A stretch of 40,008 bases of DNA from Puniceibacterium antarcticum (GTDB taxonomy: Bacteria; Pseudomonadota; Alphaproteobacteria; Rhodobacterales; Rhodobacteraceae). The position numbers were made by a program, and so were the translations under genes. Positions 40,000 to 40,008 of this stretch are shown here, in pieces. How positions within the stretch are numbered: position 1 is the first letter of the stretch; every line of letters begins with the position of its first letter. The notes beneath the pieces are model-generated. The model was not told the origin of the DNA. It ran no database searches and saw nothing but the letters and a program-made list of their open reading frames with translations. The stretch lies in NCBI RefSeq assembly GCF_002760615.1, contig NZ_AWWI01000031.1:1-40008 (forward strand), read 5' to 3'.

Positions 40000-40008
40000 C
40001 CGAAAGGA

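Noticed and set aside
1-40008. CRISPR array, prophage or replication origin
   Set aside because: No regularly spaced repeats, phage structural or integrase genes, or DnaA-box clusters were seen. The tandem repeats at 23516 and 32538 have only two units with no spacers.

Overview
The window looks like chromosome from a marine-type alphaproteobacterium of the Rhodobacteraceae (Roseobacter group). Supporting signs are the high G+C, the PhaC/PhaZ/PhaR/phasin set, RpoH, a RibB fused to a degenerate RibA-like domain, MmcB, many ATGA-coupled genes, and a GGGGGC-loop-GCCCCC palindromic repeat followed by a GGGATATTT..GGGCAGATGAA tail, which I associate with intergenic regions of this family. The identification rests on recognising protein families by eye; no database search was possible.

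Layout. 1-818 (minus): cobalt-type nitrile hydratase, partial beta subunit and complete alpha subunit. 1038-3281: secG and pyrG. 3282-4581: an AT-rich orphan gene unlike its neighbours, then a gene-free stretch rich in inverted repeats. 4582-6733: rlmJ, then a coupled TerB-like / PhnD-like pair. 6871-10308: an amino-acid-type ABC importer (ATPase, binding protein, two permeases). 10448-16581: an amine gamma-glutamylation cluster (two glutamine-synthetase-like ligases, a class I glutamine amidotransferase, a PuuB-like FAD oxidase, a DegT-type aminotransferase). The importer and this cluster together look like one system for taking up and degrading an amine or amino compound. 16698-21205: polyhydroxyalkanoate (PHA) locus, phaR-phaP-phaC on minus and phaZ on plus, with PhaR-type CTGC-N3-GCAG sites at phaP and between phaC and phaZ.

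21367-25814: Gfo/Idh-type oxidoreductase, rpoH with a repeat-bearing leader, an RluD-type pseudouridine synthase that overlaps head to head with a small membrane protein, a 66-residue conserved protein and MmcB. 25927-28019: two coupled genes, a membrane coiled-coil protein and a membrane-anchored ClpP-fold protein with an apparent Ser-His-Asp triad. 28159-28395: a strong candidate for an undescribed structured RNA (promoter, closing stem, three-way junction, perfect terminator). 28786-30023: ECF sigma factor and its coupled RskA-like anti-sigma factor. 30252-32409 (minus): ribB-ribH-nusB, each joined by a 4-base ATGA overlap. 32667-33446 (minus): an RlmB-type rRNA methyltransferase. 33580-33663: tRNA-Tyr(GUA). 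33738-40008: a complete oppABCDF operon bracketed by two transposase remnants.

Most promising for novelty: the structured RNA at 28195-28395, the coiled-coil/ClpP-like pair at 25927-28019, the repeat-derived coupling ORF inside the transporter operon at 9386-9505, and the AT-rich orphan behind pyrG.
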